Shown: piece after piece, positions 45,618 through 57,842 of the stretch | How the letters are laid out: each line of letters begins with the position of its first letter | Numbering within the stretch: the stretch's first letter is position 1 | Assembly (NCBI GenBank): GCA_020744425.1 | Contig: JAGMUV010000005.1 | Coordinates: 4,154,001-4,218,000 of the forward strand | Source: Dactylonectria macrodidyma | Lineage: Eukaryota > Ascomycota > Sordariomycetes > Hypocreales > Nectriaceae | Direction of reading: 5' to 3' | DNA length: 64,000 nt | Position numbers and translations under genes: made by a program | The notes under the pieces: generated by a model | Database searches by the model: none | What the model saw: the letters and a program-made list of their open reading frames with translations, nothing else | What the model was told of the DNA's origin: nothing

Positions 45618-47298
45618 ATGCCGTCATCAACCCTTGCCATATCAGAGACTGTCACTGTGGCCTGTGGCAAAGAGACTAACCCGCCACCACAGGCCATCGA
45701 GAATCAATCAGCAGGCCATCCTCCCCGCCGCTCAACTCGTTTAGCCCGCCTCACAGCCATTCCACCATTCGCGGTGAACGGTTCTGCCACTATGAATGAA
45801 CCAAGTCGTAATCCCAAGCGCAAAGCTAGCGAAGCAGCAAATCAAGCTACTACCGCGCCTCCTGACAAGCTACTTGACGAGGCACTTGCACCACTTACTC
45901 CCAAAGACGTCCAAGAATGGGAGGGTTGGATCGAGCTAGAGTCTGAACCAGTCAGCAATACGCTCTATGCCTTTATCAATTGTTATGCGGCTAACGGGTT
46001 CAGGCCTTCTTCAACATCATACTGCGGGATCTCGGTGTCCAACATGTTAAAGCTCAAGAGATCTTCACCATCGACCAGGACTCTCTTGACATTATCCCGT
46101 GAGTCACCCAAACTAGTCCTCTAGCTTCGCTCACATCTCTCAAGTAAACCCGTCTTCGGCTTGATATTCCTCTTTCAATATCTCCCAGGTCACTACGATG
46201 TAGATCAAGACGAGGATACAAGCGACGTTTGGTTCGCTAACCAGGTATGTGCTCTCCACCAATAAGCAAGTTAAGGCTCACACCTCTCAGACGACCGATA
46301 ATGCATGCGCCACTGTCGCGTTGCTCAACATCGTCATGAATGCCGATGGGATAGACGTGGGTCAGAATCTCCGCGACTTCAAAGAATCTACGAAGCACCT
46401 CAGCACCGCCCTCCGCGGCCACCAACTCAGCCGAAATACTTTTATCCGCACGATCCACAACTCCTTTACCCGCCGCATGGATCACCTCAATGCCGACTTA
46501 TGTTTAGAGAACGAAGCATCAGAAGCGAGCTCCAAGAAGACCAAGAAGCGCGCCACTCCGAAAAAAGGCCGAAAGGCGTCCAGACGGAAGAGAGTGAAAA
46601 CCGAGTATGGATTCCACTTTATTGCATATGTTCCTGTAGGAGGCTATGTTTGGGAGCTCGACGGGTTGAAGAGCAAGCCTCACCGACTTGGTAAATACAG
46701 CCCAGTTCACACGTCCGCTTATGGGAAGTTGCTTATCATTCTCTTAGACGCCGTGGCCGCAGATGACTGGACGAACATTGCGCGACCTCAGATCGAAGGT
46801 CGTATGTTGCAGTATGAAGAGAGCCAGTTATCCTTCAACCTCCTCGCATTGTGCCAAAGTCCTCTCGCTAAACACTCCCAATCAATTTCTCGCGCTGTCG
46901 CATCTCTCCGCCACCTCCACGCTCGAATGGAAGCGTGTTCCGATTTTACAGAGCTCATCGCCGCCGAGCCGAAACCGCTCGATATAGAGGACGAGTCACA
47001 ACTTTCCGAGTTCAACCTCAGCAAACAAGCCATCGTCGACGCAGAGGTCCTAGAGACCATACGGGCGAAATGCTCGCAACCCGATTTGGGGACGAGGGAA
47101 GCATATGAGTTGCATCAAGAACTTGTCATTGAAGTCAAGGCTACCATGGGTGAATACCGTGCTGAGCTCGTCGCCATTGCGGACGATGAACAGCGTGTCA
47201 AGGGCCGGAAGAAGGACTATGGACCTGCTCTGCACAAGTGGGTTAAGATGCTCGCTGAGAAAGGTGTTTTAGAAGATGCTATCAAAAATGCCAGCTAG
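45618..47298 (+). CDS. Ubiquitin C-terminal hydrolase, UCH37/BAP1 type
   Basis: Exons 45618-45950, 46004-46098, 46145-46244 and 46291-47298, 511 aa. The phase is only right if intron 2 (46 nt) ends at CAAG, which then yields the family block PKPVFGLIFLFQYLPGHYD. Peptidase C12 residues are all visible: Gln176 (WFANQ), Cys182 (TTDNACATVALLNIV), His285 (YGFHFIAYVPVGGYVWELDG) and Asp300. Between Cys and His sits a strongly basic insertion (about residues 258-279) in the crossover-loop region. The C-terminal part has the ULD-like helices and ends YGPALHKWVKMLAEKGVLED, as in UCHL5/BAP1, which bind the proteasome or ASXL-type partners. The N terminus is Pro/Ser-rich and disordered (RRSTRLARL). Expected activity is removal of ubiquitin. 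The basic patches suggest nuclear location, which is inference. Confidence 0.94.
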
Positions 47299-47682
47299 GG
47301 ACTGTAAGCCAAGGGTCTTCTGCGAGATTTGCCAAGGTTTAGGCAACGTTCCAGCCGCAATCATGTACATAGTTGATTTGCTCGGAGCAGCAAATTCGAG
47401 ATGTGGACATAATCATTGAAAAGGAGACAAAATGTCAAAAGATCGAAGTTCTTACATATCTAATGTTCATAAAGACCGTATTGATCGCCACTTAACTATA
47501 TGATTAACGACAGTGAGACGCAATCAGGCTGAAATCATTATTCCTCCAACGCCAGTCATGCCCTCTATTCTGTAAAAAGAGAACCCATTTTCATTCTGCA
47601 TCGGGAAAGGCACGCTGGCCAAACGAACGAATGTGTCAAAAGCAAAAAAGCAAATAACAGGAAGAACTATTAAAGGTCCGTG
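47299..47682. other. 3' region between UCH and FBXO21-like genes
   Basis: The shared downstream region of convergent genes; moderately AT-rich, with no gene. Confidence 0.6.
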
Positions 47683-49708
47683 TTAGTCATCTGGATATTG
47701 CTCCTTGATGTTTGACACGAAACTGCACGTTGCAGCATCAAATCTCTTGAAGAATTGGCCGGCCAAGGGAAGTATGGTGTCAGGGACCTCGTCCGGGTTA
47801 TCAATCAAGATAATGTTGTCCTCGGCGACTACGTGTCGCTCGGGTCCCGTTGTGCGTCTGGGCAAGTGTCAGCAAACATGGAGATTCTATCATGATTAAC
47901 ATGACTTACAAACAGGTGTAGAAGGTCTGGTTACGAGGTCGCACCAGAATTGGAAGCTCAGTGTCACTGCTATCATCCAGCGTCTCGCCGATGGCCACGG
48001 TATGCGGCATGGGGAGCCGACGCGTCCCTTGGTCTGTCCATCCGTTGATGACTCCGATCCATCGATATCGACGATGTCGAAAGACTTGGCCAATCTTGTA
48101 CGGAACTGGCTGGATTTGCTCGCCATCTCTTCGAAAAAGTGGAGGAGCGAGTTGGTCAAGCTCTCGCACAAGGCCCAAAATCTCTCGAGGATCGTCCCAC
48201 CCCTGTGGTCCATTGCGAGCAAACCTATCTCGTAGAGGGGCAAACTGATCGTACAAGGGCACGAGATATTTCTCGACCAGCCACGCATCTTCGTGCCAAC
48301 TTTTGGCAAATCGACGAAGGAATGGCTCCAGACTCTCATCCCACGCAAAGACGTTGACGGGTGTCATCAGGAGGGTCGCCCACAAGGCAGAATAGAGGGC
48401 AGCATCCATGTTCACTGAGCCGTTTCCGCTTATGAGCTGTGTGATCTCGGGGTCGACTTGGTCTCGAGACTCGACTACCCTTGCCGAGGTGGCTCTGATG
48501 TTACGTGCAGTCCTCATCGCGACAGAGATGGGCGGCACGGGAGCCAAGAAGGCATCAGTACTTGATTGCCAGCCGAACTGAGACAGCATGGCTTGCAAAT
48601 CAGCCATAGGTATCTCCTCATCTGAGCCATAGGGGTCTAGGTACATCATTTCTCGGTGCGCTCCCTCTCGTGTGGAGATGCCGTCCAATGTCTGCCCATG
48701 ATTTGCAAAGACTATGGCGTGGACGTGAGTGGGGAACGAGCAACACTGAGCCTGCAGTCCCAATCGCTCTGCGATGCAACAAAATATGGCACTAGATATG
48801 ATGGGAATAGAGTCGTGATCTTCATGGCGAAGAGCTTGGCCGATCAAACAGTTGCGAAGGTTTCGGTAACTTCGCTCTGGGTTCCGGAGGCCCGTCAAGT
48901 TATTGAGGCGAAGCCACCTGTTGAGTGCCAATGCTTTTTGACGCGTAGTCATATTTTCTATGCCCAACGTACTACTTTGGAACTCGGAAGCCTTGTCATC
49001 CAAGAGGCGAGCGATCTAGCATACAGCATCAGCAGTGAACAAGTCACAGAATGACAGTCAACCTACATCGTCCAGGTCGCCAGGCTGATCGTGAAGCACG
49101 AACAAATCAAAGGATCCTAGTACTCGCTCGAGACTAGCATTTGAGGCATGGTGACCAGGCATGTTATTTATCGGCTGGATCTGATACCACTCCTCAATAG
49201 CAAGACTTCGGTGAATACTGTCTAGAAGGGAGTGGGCGTAATAGCTGGAAAATACTATTAGCTTGGAGGTGGCCAAACGCTGCGATCAAGGTCATTACCG
49301 TCTGGCTAAAACATCTGGCAAGGATTCGTCGGCATGGCATTGTTCCAAGAGAAAATCCTTGGCGTCATAACCCATTCGACTAATGTGTTCAATCCTCATT
49401 AAGCGGCCAATCTTGGTCTCCAAAATGCCATCCAAGAGACGAGACACCATGACATTGCGAGTCTTGCGCAGAATGAACAGGCGCTTCCAGTCAGCCGTCG
49501 AGGCCCTTTGCGTCAACCTACGGAGGAATCCATGCTCGGGGTTCCAGAACCGAAATGTGCTCCTGCAGTAATATTTCCAGAGCAGGGGCTCGTTGGCAAG
49601 GCGATTTGCACGACGGGAGAGAAGCTGGAAACTAGAGAGGTTGTCTTCGGGAGAAACATAATAAAGCAAGTGGTGGATTATTTCGTCTGGGACCTGGTTC
49701 AACATCAT
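47683..49708 (-). CDS. FBXO21-like F-box protein with YccV/HspQ domain
   Basis: Exons, on the minus strand: 49708-49299, 49244-49067, 49015-47910 and 47857-47683, 622 aa. The N terminus is an F-box (MLNQVPDEIIHHLLYYVSPE with LWKYYCRSTFRFW, residues 2-60). A transglutaminase-like/SirB1 region follows at about 200-400 (TTRQKALALNRWLRLNNLTG, SIPIISSAIFCCIAERLGLQ, FPTHVHAIVFANHG). The C terminus is a hemimethylated-DNA-binding/YccV domain: YKIGQVFRHRRYRWIGVING, then RPRNQTFYTCL spliced to GPERHVVAEDNIILI. This domain order is that of FBXO21, an SCF substrate receptor in animals; the fungal substrate is unknown. All introns keep phase. The open frame runs above 49708 without another ATG, so an upstream exon is possible. 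Confidence 0.92.
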
Positions 49709-50332
49709 GATAGCCGATGTCGGTGAAGGTGGGAAACGACGACCCTGTAGTTGCAAGGGATCGCGAAGAGATGGAACTTGAGAAGAGTGGCTCCTTCAGA
49801 ATAGACGACGAGAAATTTGAATATGCCGATGGCTGAAGAATGATTGTAGATCAAACGATCGAATGTGTCATCGCCCTCCTTGGCCTCGCCTGCTCATCTG
49901 ATTGAAGGAATGCTTCATTCATTCAACTTTTGCAATGACATTTATTGTTAGTCAGGCCATTAGCGGGGTGACGCAATAAAGGGGGTGTGCTGACTCAGCC
50001 TCGGCTGCAGTGTTGATTGGACGAGAAAATAAATCGACAATTGGTTCAAAACTGTTGCGCCTATTCCGGAAGAGGATAGAAAGTAAACAAGACGCGCCTG
50101 GGGCACCGACTTACACTCCACGCGATTCAATTCAGCCTTGACGTACCCACGTACCTCGTCTTCGCATCCATCCATCTTCAGTCTTCACTTACAACAACCA
50201 ATTTCCCGCAAAAGCTCTCAGAACGCGCCGGCATATTACTACTAACGTGGTCGTGTCTCTACCTCTGTAACATGCAGCGGCCGCTCAACACACGCGAATT
50301 CTAGAGTTAACCCGTCTCTAACGTCCGCCACC
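49709..50332. other. Divergent promoter region, FBXO21-like and spindle pole gene
   Basis: 624 bp between divergent starts. No gene. The right end holds a strong start context (GCCACCATGG) for the next gene. Confidence 0.55.
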
Positions 50333-53300
50333 ATGGTCCAACCCGACTTTGGCGGCGCGCTCGACACCCCGCGAACAAACATTGGGGATGCAACCTACCT
50401 CAGCCGAGCTCCCGACTTCGACATCTCCCAAGAAGCCTCGTTTCAGTCGCCGGAGAAGGAAGGAAACTTCATCCAGCAGCTTCGCAACGGCGGTCGCTCC
50501 AATGGCGGCAACATACGCACCCCGCGTCAGAGGGGACCGCTCGCAGACCGCCGAAATCTTCCTCCCAGCGTCGGAGGCGCCGAATTCACGCCATTACTAA
50601 AGTCGGCAACGAGAAACAGCGGACGTCGTTTTGGGAAGGAGAATGGGACTGCAGTCCCCAACACGCCTGGGTTGGACAAGATCGACGACAGCGACCTGAC
50701 CCCAGTCCCGCGAATGGACACGTCCATATACACCGGATCGCGCAACCAATCATACTTCGATAATACGCTACCGCAAGTCGACGCAAGTAGCGCTGCCTCG
50801 ACCCCAATGGCGCTGCCGCCACGAAGAGGAGGAGGGGACAAGGGACCCCTCCAGGACGGAAACCAGCTGTCGCTACGAGAACAGGAGAATGTTATTGATA
50901 GGATCGAGAAGGAGAATTTTGGCCTCAAGCTCAAGATTCACTTTCTCGAGGAGGCTCTCCGGAAAGCTGGCCCGGGTTTTAGCGAAGCCGCGCTCAAAGA
51001 GAATACTGAGCTCAAGGTGGACAAGGTTACGATGCAAAGAGAACTCCACCGTTACAAGAAACACCTCACGACGGCCGAGAAGGATCTCGAGAGCTACCGC
51101 CAGTCGATGCTTGAACTTCAGGAAAAGGCAAAACGGAAATACGCCAACGAAAACCAGCGCGCCGAAATGGACAAGCTACAACGGCTGTTGGAGGATCGAG
51201 AAGCAGACATTGAACACCTACAACGCCAACTCGATCAGGAGCAAAAAGACAATGATCAGGTCGAGAAGCTCCGTGACGACATCGGAGACCTCGAGGCCGA
51301 TCTTCGCGACAAGGACCGCATCATCACAGAACGAGAGGACGAACTAGAGGACCTCAAGGACAAGCTTGAAGAAGCGGAGGACAAAGTCAAGGATGCTCAG
51401 CGAAAAATGGTCCAGCTGGAGGAGAAGGCCCAGAACAGTGAGGGGCTAGAAGAAGCCAAAGACACGATTCAGGATTTGGAGCACAATATTCGACGCTTAG
51501 AGGAGGAAATCGAAGATGCGAAGGCCAAGATGGAGGAAGCCGAGGCCGATGCGAAAGACGCTGTGGCTCAAAAGGAACGGGCCGAGAATGATCTCGAGGA
51601 GCTACAGGATGAGATGTCCAACAAGTCCGTCGTCACCAAGGGCCTTTCTCGACAGATTGAAGAGAAGGTACTTCGACTCCAAGAAGAACTGGACAAGTCT
51701 GGTCAAGAATACGCCACTCTAGAAAAGGAGCTCTCCGAAGTCAACCAAGAGAACGAGAGTCTACACGCCACGGTCAAGGATCTGCGCAGGAATCAAGAGA
51801 ACTTCGATCGAGAGCGCCGTTCTATTACTTCCAGAGTGGAAGAATTAGAGGCTGACCTACTATCGCGGGCCGACGACAAGAACCTACTTCAATCACGACA
51901 CGATTCCATGACGAGCGAAAAGGCGTCCCTTCAAAAGGAGGTCACTAAGCTAGAGAGGGAGATTGAGGATCTCGAGCAGGGTCTTGCCGAGGAAAGGGAA
52001 CACGCTCTTGAAATCGAGAAGGATCTCCGCAGTCAGTACGAGGGCGAAATGAATCGACTCAACGATGAGGTCTCGGACCTTCAGGCGGAGATCCGCGAAA
52101 AGGACAATCTATACGACAACGATAGCGAGAAATGGGAGACTGAAAAGCAGAACCTGGAATCCGAGCGGGACCGCGCCGAGGAGAAAGCCAACGGTCTGCA
52201 AAGGACCATTGAGCGATTACGGGAGGCCGAAGGGACTCTCTCTGACAAGGAGTCGAGGCTACAAGCAGCGATTCAGAGTGAGGCAGAGAGGCACAAGAGC
52301 GAGGAGGGTATCTTGGCTCGACAGATTGAGGATCTCCAAGATGCCCTCGAAACCCGGCAGACGTTGCTGACGAACCTGCGCAATGAGCTATCGACTGTTC
52401 GAGACGAGCTACGACAAACGCAAGTTGACTATCAAACGCAGCTCAACAAGGTTGCGGCTTTGGAGGACGAGGTGGATGTGTTGCAAAACACTCTGCATCA
52501 GGAGCAAGGCTCGGGACGCAGGGACGTGGACGCTGGGCGCAGAGAACTTGAAACCCAGCGTCGACAGCTCGATACCGCGAACCGCGAGTGTGAGGATCTC
52601 AAGGAACAACTCAAAGTGCTACGAAAAAAGGCCGACTTGGCTCAAATCGCCAACACCGCCTCTGAACAGAGTGCTCAGCAATCTACGGAATCGGTGACGC
52701 GTCTCAAGTGGCAACTCTCTGACACGAATACTCAGCTAGAGAAGGTCGCCAAGGAGAAGCAGTCGCTTCAGGATCAGCTGGCAAAGAATACATTCGATCT
52801 CCACGCAGCCTCGTCCTCACTCGCTGAGGCAAAGGCGGAGCGAGATGAGCTCGAGGATGAGCTCCGCCGGGCTCAACTACACGACAACGAGACTATCCGT
52901 GTCGACCAGGAGCGACTTGACCTCCGCACGGCCAAGCTCAAGCTCGACAACGAAGTGCGCCGACTCAAGGACGAGAACCGGGCCTTGGCTGAGCAGCGCG
53001 AGTCGATCGAAAAGACTCTCGAGGACGAGATCGAGAAGGCGGCAGAGGAAGAGGAGCGTCTCGGTCAAGAGGTTCTCCAGCTTCAGACCAAGCTTCGCCA
53101 AACATCATCCAACGAGACGCATGACTTGGCCGCTGCCCGACGAACCATCCGCGAACTCGAGCGCCGACTCGACGACTATGAAAACCAGCTCAACACGCGT
53201 CAATTACAGCTGCCAGGAAACTTTGAGGGCAACAGCGAGCTGTCCATGATCCGCAAGGACCTCACAGCGGCACGACAGAAGGAGCTCGATTTCCTGCAGC

Positions 53301-54561
53301 GAGAGTCAGCCAACAAAGACGTGGTCAAGGGTCTCAAGCGACAGGTTGCCGACTTAGAACGCCAGGTCCACGAGACCGAGGTATCTCGTCTGATAGTCTC
53401 ACCCAGGTCGTCTGCTAGCGACTCGGACCGCAAATCAGAGCTCTCAGAACTTCGCCGCCAGCTCTCAACGGCACAGCAATCCATGCACGAGCTCCGCTCA
53501 AAGAACCGAGAAACAGAACGCAAGGCGCAACAAGCCTCGCAAGATTTCCAGCGACAGCTCAATGACCTCGAGGACCAGAAGATAGTACTGGAGGAGGTCC
53601 TAGACGAGGCCCGCCAACAAGCCGAGGAGACGGCGGCGCAACACGAGCGCCTCATCCAGCGCATGAAGCACAAACTCGACAAGACGGAACGCGAGCGCAA
53701 CGCCGCGGCGAACCAGCAGGCGGCTTCGAGCAAGCAGGATCGACAACTGCTCAAGAACCGCGCCGAGATGGAGAACCTCGAGCACGACGTGCGCCAGCAG
53801 CAAGAACTCATCGACTCCCTCGCCGCGTCCGAAGCCCCGCTCCGGCGCAAACTCGAGCGCGCTCGGAGCGAACGCGCCGCCTTCCGTCTCAGCGCTGAGA
53901 AGCTCCAGAAGGATCTCGAGCGTGCCCGAGCCTCGGCCGCAAAGGCCACGGCCTCTGCCAAGGACAAGGACGCCCGATCGGCCTCGCCGGCTCAACGCCA
54001 GGCTCTGGCCTCGCTCGACACAGCCGATCACGCGCTCGAAACAGTCATCCGCGCCGCCGAGGGCGCTGAAGAGCGCCATAAGAAGGAGCTCCGCGGCATG
54101 GTGATGCAGATGGAATGGATGCAGGCCAGGTGGCAGCGCGAAGCATCGCTGCGCTCCGACGCCGCGTACGCCAAGAAGTTCGTCCAGCTGCAGCTCGACA
54201 TTGCCAACGCCTGGTACGTGAAATCCGTTGATCCCTTTAACTTTCCATCGCTAACTCCCTCTACAGCAACAAGGCGCAGCTCCGCGAGCTCGAGGACATC
54301 CGCACCAATCTCCTCGGCAACCGCAAGCCCCTTTCTCTCCCGGCCTCCGGCAGCAAGAAGCGGGCCTCCTCGGCCGACGACGCCGGCCGGCCGTCCCTCC
54401 GCACGTTCCTCGTCATGGCGCGCTTCATCGCCCGCATGCGCATCTCGGCCCGCGACTGGGCCAAGCAGGAGGCGGTCCGCCAGCGCCTCGTTGTCGCCAC
54501 CGAGGAGCAGCGCAAGGTCAAGCGCTCACGCCAGCTCAAGGTCGTACGCGTCGAGGCCTGA
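50333..54561 (+). CDS. Spindle pole body coiled-coil protein, Pcp1/pericentrin-like
   Basis: Exons 50333-54213 and 54267-54561, 1391 aa. The N-terminal 170 residues are disordered with TP/SP sites. A centrosomin motif 1 (CM1) follows at about 180-245 (NVIDRIEKENFGLKLKIHFL, EEALRKAGPGF), the part that binds and activates gamma-tubulin complexes. Residues of about 245-1290 are almost continuous coiled coil (heptads such as LEEAEDKVKDAQRKMVQLEE). The second exon gives a basic PACT-like end (LRTFLVMARFIARMRISARD, WAKQEAVRQRL), which in Pcp1, Spc110 and pericentrin anchors to the pole through calmodulin. Having both CM1 and PACT points to the Pcp1/PcpA type rather than ApsB/Mto1. If the 53-nt intron (54214-54266, GTACGT to TACAG) is not removed, the end is replaced by unrelated sequence up to 54847. 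The start sits in GCCACCATGG. Confidence 0.92.
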
Positions 54562-55337
54562 GGCTACTTCTTCTTCTTCCTCTCCTCCCGGATCGACGGC
54601 TGGCTCGGCAAGCACGTATAAGTCATCGGTTGTTGCGGTCTGCACATTGCATGGACGGCGCCGCGTGGACGCATGGCTCGCTGGCTTGGGCCCTGGGGAT
54701 ATCGGCCACTTCAACGGTTTTTGTCGTCTTGGGAGTTTGTACATCTCTGTTGCATCGGTTTTATGCAAAGCAGGCCATGATGGAATTCATTTGGGTACTG
54801 GTTCAGGACATAGGTGGGCATGGATATTGGGGCGTTGGGTTCAATGACACGAAGCAAAGCAGAGCATGCGTACATGCTTGCGACTGAGAAAGCGTATCAC
54901 GAGAGGTCTATGGCATTTTCGATTGTGTTTGTTTTTTGGTTCTTTTTTTTCTTCAATGGGACATAAAACTAAGTTGATTTTAACCCACGCTGGATGAACG
55001 ACCGGTCCGACTCGACGATGATGGCGATACGCATGTAATGACCCGCAAAGACTGAAGATACCCAACTCAACGAGAGAACTCGGTGCATTCTTCACCAAAA
55101 AACTCATAAATAATGCAAAGCAATCCAAGCAGCAAAAGACCACCCATCATAGCACCCTGGCAACAAGCCGGGGGTATTCGATTCTTTTTCCATGCCGCCT
55201 ATCCCACCCCCAAAGGCCGAATGACCTGGATTATAATCACTGACATGGCATAGAGACAGCCGCCAAGGACCAGGGCATGAGATATTCCAGATTCCATGTG
55301 CAAGGCAGACAGAGACGCATTAAGGGTATCTGCATCA
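54562..55337. other. 3' region between spindle pole and metacaspase genes
   Basis: The shared downstream region of convergent genes, with a T-run at about 54943-54953. No gene is supported. Confidence 0.6.
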
Positions 55338-57635
55338 TTACATGACGAACAGGATGTTGGTGTCTGTAGATTCCAATCAGTTTCAGCGCCACCCCGCAAG
55401 CATGGGAAAGGAGAGCTTACCGAGAGGGTGACTGCAGGATAGCTGAGGCTTTTGAGTGTAGCGGGTTGCAAGTTCATCGCGGATGCTGTTGAGAAGCTGA
55501 ACATAGCTCTGCTGGGGGTGCTTCTTGAGAGCGGACACGAAAGCCCACGACATGGCGCCGGTGGCCTGCGAGGCGATAGTAGCATCGGCACTAGAGGTAA
55601 AGTTAGCTGCTGCTCCTATTGTTGTTCCAGTTGTTTTTGACCAAAAACGAGAAAAGAAAGAACCGAGAGGGCTTCGACCAAAATGAAGGCCCTGCTCAGC
55701 TCAGTGATCCAACGCAGCTCACCGCCTCAGATTGCAATATACAGCCATAACTTGGGCTGTATACTGCATCTGAGGCGTTTTTTTGACCAATAACAGCATC
55801 ATTAATATTACAAATATCCAAGAACTTCAAGCCTCTCCAGGGGATTCAGATCCCGGGCCATGTCCATGTAAGAAGTCCCAAACCCGGTGCGCCATCGCTC
55901 ACAAAAACATAGATTTTTCGCGTCATGCCAACATGGCTATAACCGAAATCATGAGAACAAAACAAAGTCGCCACGCCAAGAAGACGGAAGAAAAAACACC
56001 AGCAAAAATGAAGAAGAAAAGGCCGATCAAATAAAAAGGGTTAAATGCAAAAGGCGGCAAACGGCGGGTCTCAGCTCGGGCAAATCAAGCCAAGAGCAAA
56101 GGGCCATGGTATAAAACAGGAGGAAATGAGGGCACCCACGAGGTTTGATCGTCCTTGCTGCCAGACCACATGATGACATCGGCAGGCGAGGTCTTGGTTG
56201 CAATAGTACGGTCACGAGCATCGTCGCCGTTAGCGGCCTTCTTGATGAAACCGAGGATGTTGTTCGCAACGCCGCCGAGGTCACCCTGGCTATATGACGA
56301 GATAGCACCCAGCAGACCCTGGCCAGCTTCCTTGGCCAGATTGGGCTCCTTGAGAATACCCTGGGTAGAGTAGATGTAGGGCAGGTCGAGGGCGGTGCCG
56401 GAGTGGCAAGAGTCGAAAATAGCAGTCAATCGAACACCGGCTTGGAGGGGGCGAACCATGATGCGGTGCATCTCGTCGTCGGTGATATGTCCAGTCTGTC
56501 GGAAGTCGACAGGGTAGATTACTTCGTCGTAGCCATCATCCTCGTCGCCGTCGAGGTCTTTGGTCTGTCCACCATGACCTACACCGTGTTAGCAATGCCT
56601 TCTGTAAGTCGACTCGGTGAGATGATTCGAACCTGAATAATGGAAGAACAGCGAGTCATTAGGCCGAGCGTCCTTCACCAGCCAGTGCATAGCTCGCAAA
56701 AGGTTCTGCTTCGTAGGCTGGCTCATGGGGTTTTGCTGGTCATCAGTGAGAATGACCATGTCCTCGCGCTTGTATCCAAAGTGCTCGGCGAGGTAGGCCG
56801 TCATATTGCGGACGTCATTGATGCAGCCACGGAGCTGGCCACGCTGGCCAAAATAATTAATACCAATCAACAAGGCTTTTCTCCTGCCGCTGCAGTTCGA
56901 ATATCGGAAGGCATAGTTGTTGGGCGCACCGTGGCCGAATTGCTGGGGGGTTGAGGGAGGGGCTTGAGGGCCGCCTGGTAAGACTTTAGCTATTGTGACA
57001 GTGTGGTAGTGTGGATTCGAGCGCTGCGATGCTCATGTTATGGGAAGAACGTACCGCTAGGACGTGATTGGTAGTTTTGGTGTGACTGCTGAGGCGGATA
57101 CTGGCCGTGGTGCTGCTGTTGATGTGGCTGTTGCTGCTGTTGCTGCGAAGTTTAGGTCAGCTTCGGGTTCGGGCACAGTCTGACAGGCTGTAGCGCGGGG
57201 ATGACTGGGGGACATGACGCGGGAGAGCGCATTGTTCAGTAGAGCAACGTAGGGTTCATCGGGGAGGCGAGTACAAGTAAATTCGAGGTCGAGAATGGGA
57301 ATATGCGTACCTGGTGGTAGCCGTATTGTTGCGGGGGAGGCTGTTGGTAGCCGCCGTAGGTTGGCTGCTGCTGATTGTAGCTGTTTTGGGGAGGATGGCC
57401 GCCAGAGGGCTGTTGGGGACTAAGGCGAGGAAAGAAAGCATGTTAGTAGGAGTGGATGGAGAAAGTGAGACAATTTAAGTGGCGGGATATGATAGAGGGC
57501 ATCACGCCGATCAAGCGGAAGGTGATTGAGGCGGAAATGGGTATTGTGAGGGGGGTCGTACGGGTAATAGTATTGGGGCTGTTGCGGCGGCTGCCCGCCG
57601 TAGCGACCAGAGTTGTAACCCGGATATCCCGACAT
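55338..57635 (-). CDS. MCA1: Type I metacaspase
   Basis: Seven exons on the minus strand: 57635-57562, 57419-57311, 57142-57055, 56974-56633, 56578-56140, 55590-55421 and 55363-55338, 415 aa, with every junction in phase. The N terminus (residues 1-120) is a prion-like Gln/Pro/Tyr/Gly domain ([15 protein letters not shown], then QQQ/HHG repeats). The caspase-like domain has [18 protein letters not shown], the catalytic His206 in FFHYSGHGGQ and Cys262 in [16 protein letters not shown], then the Ca2+-dependent p10 half with [20 protein letters not shown] and [20 protein letters not shown]. The last exon is 26 nt and supplies DTNILFVM. It is a Ca2+-dependent Arg/Lys-specific cysteine protease in protein quality control and cell death. 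The length is typical for Pezizomycotina. Confidence 0.96.
57106..57142 (-). repeat. CAG/CAA repeat coding poly-Gln
   Basis: The third metacaspase exon begins with a run of six Gln codons (CAA and CAG mixed), then Gln/His-rich sequence. It is a short coding trinucleotide repeat in the prion-like domain. Confidence 0.75.
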
Positions 57636-57821
57636 GACGGGTTCGGTGAAGGACGAGGGGCGTCTCGTATGGGGCTAACGGAGATTCTGAGTTCGAGCGA
57701 CGTACGAGATACGGTCGAGGTCGTTTGCGTGTGTTTGGCAGCGGCTGTGATTTTTTTTCGGGTGGTGGTTGGTGTTTAGGTGAAGCGGCGAGAGGTGGGC
57801 TGTAGCGGCAGTCGTTGGTGG

Positions 57822-57842
57822 AGGTCGAGGTCGAGGTCGAGG
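57822..57842. repeat. GGTCGA hexamer repeat
   Basis: About three and a half tandem units (GAGGTC) roughly 190 bp upstream of the metacaspase start. Confidence 0.85.
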
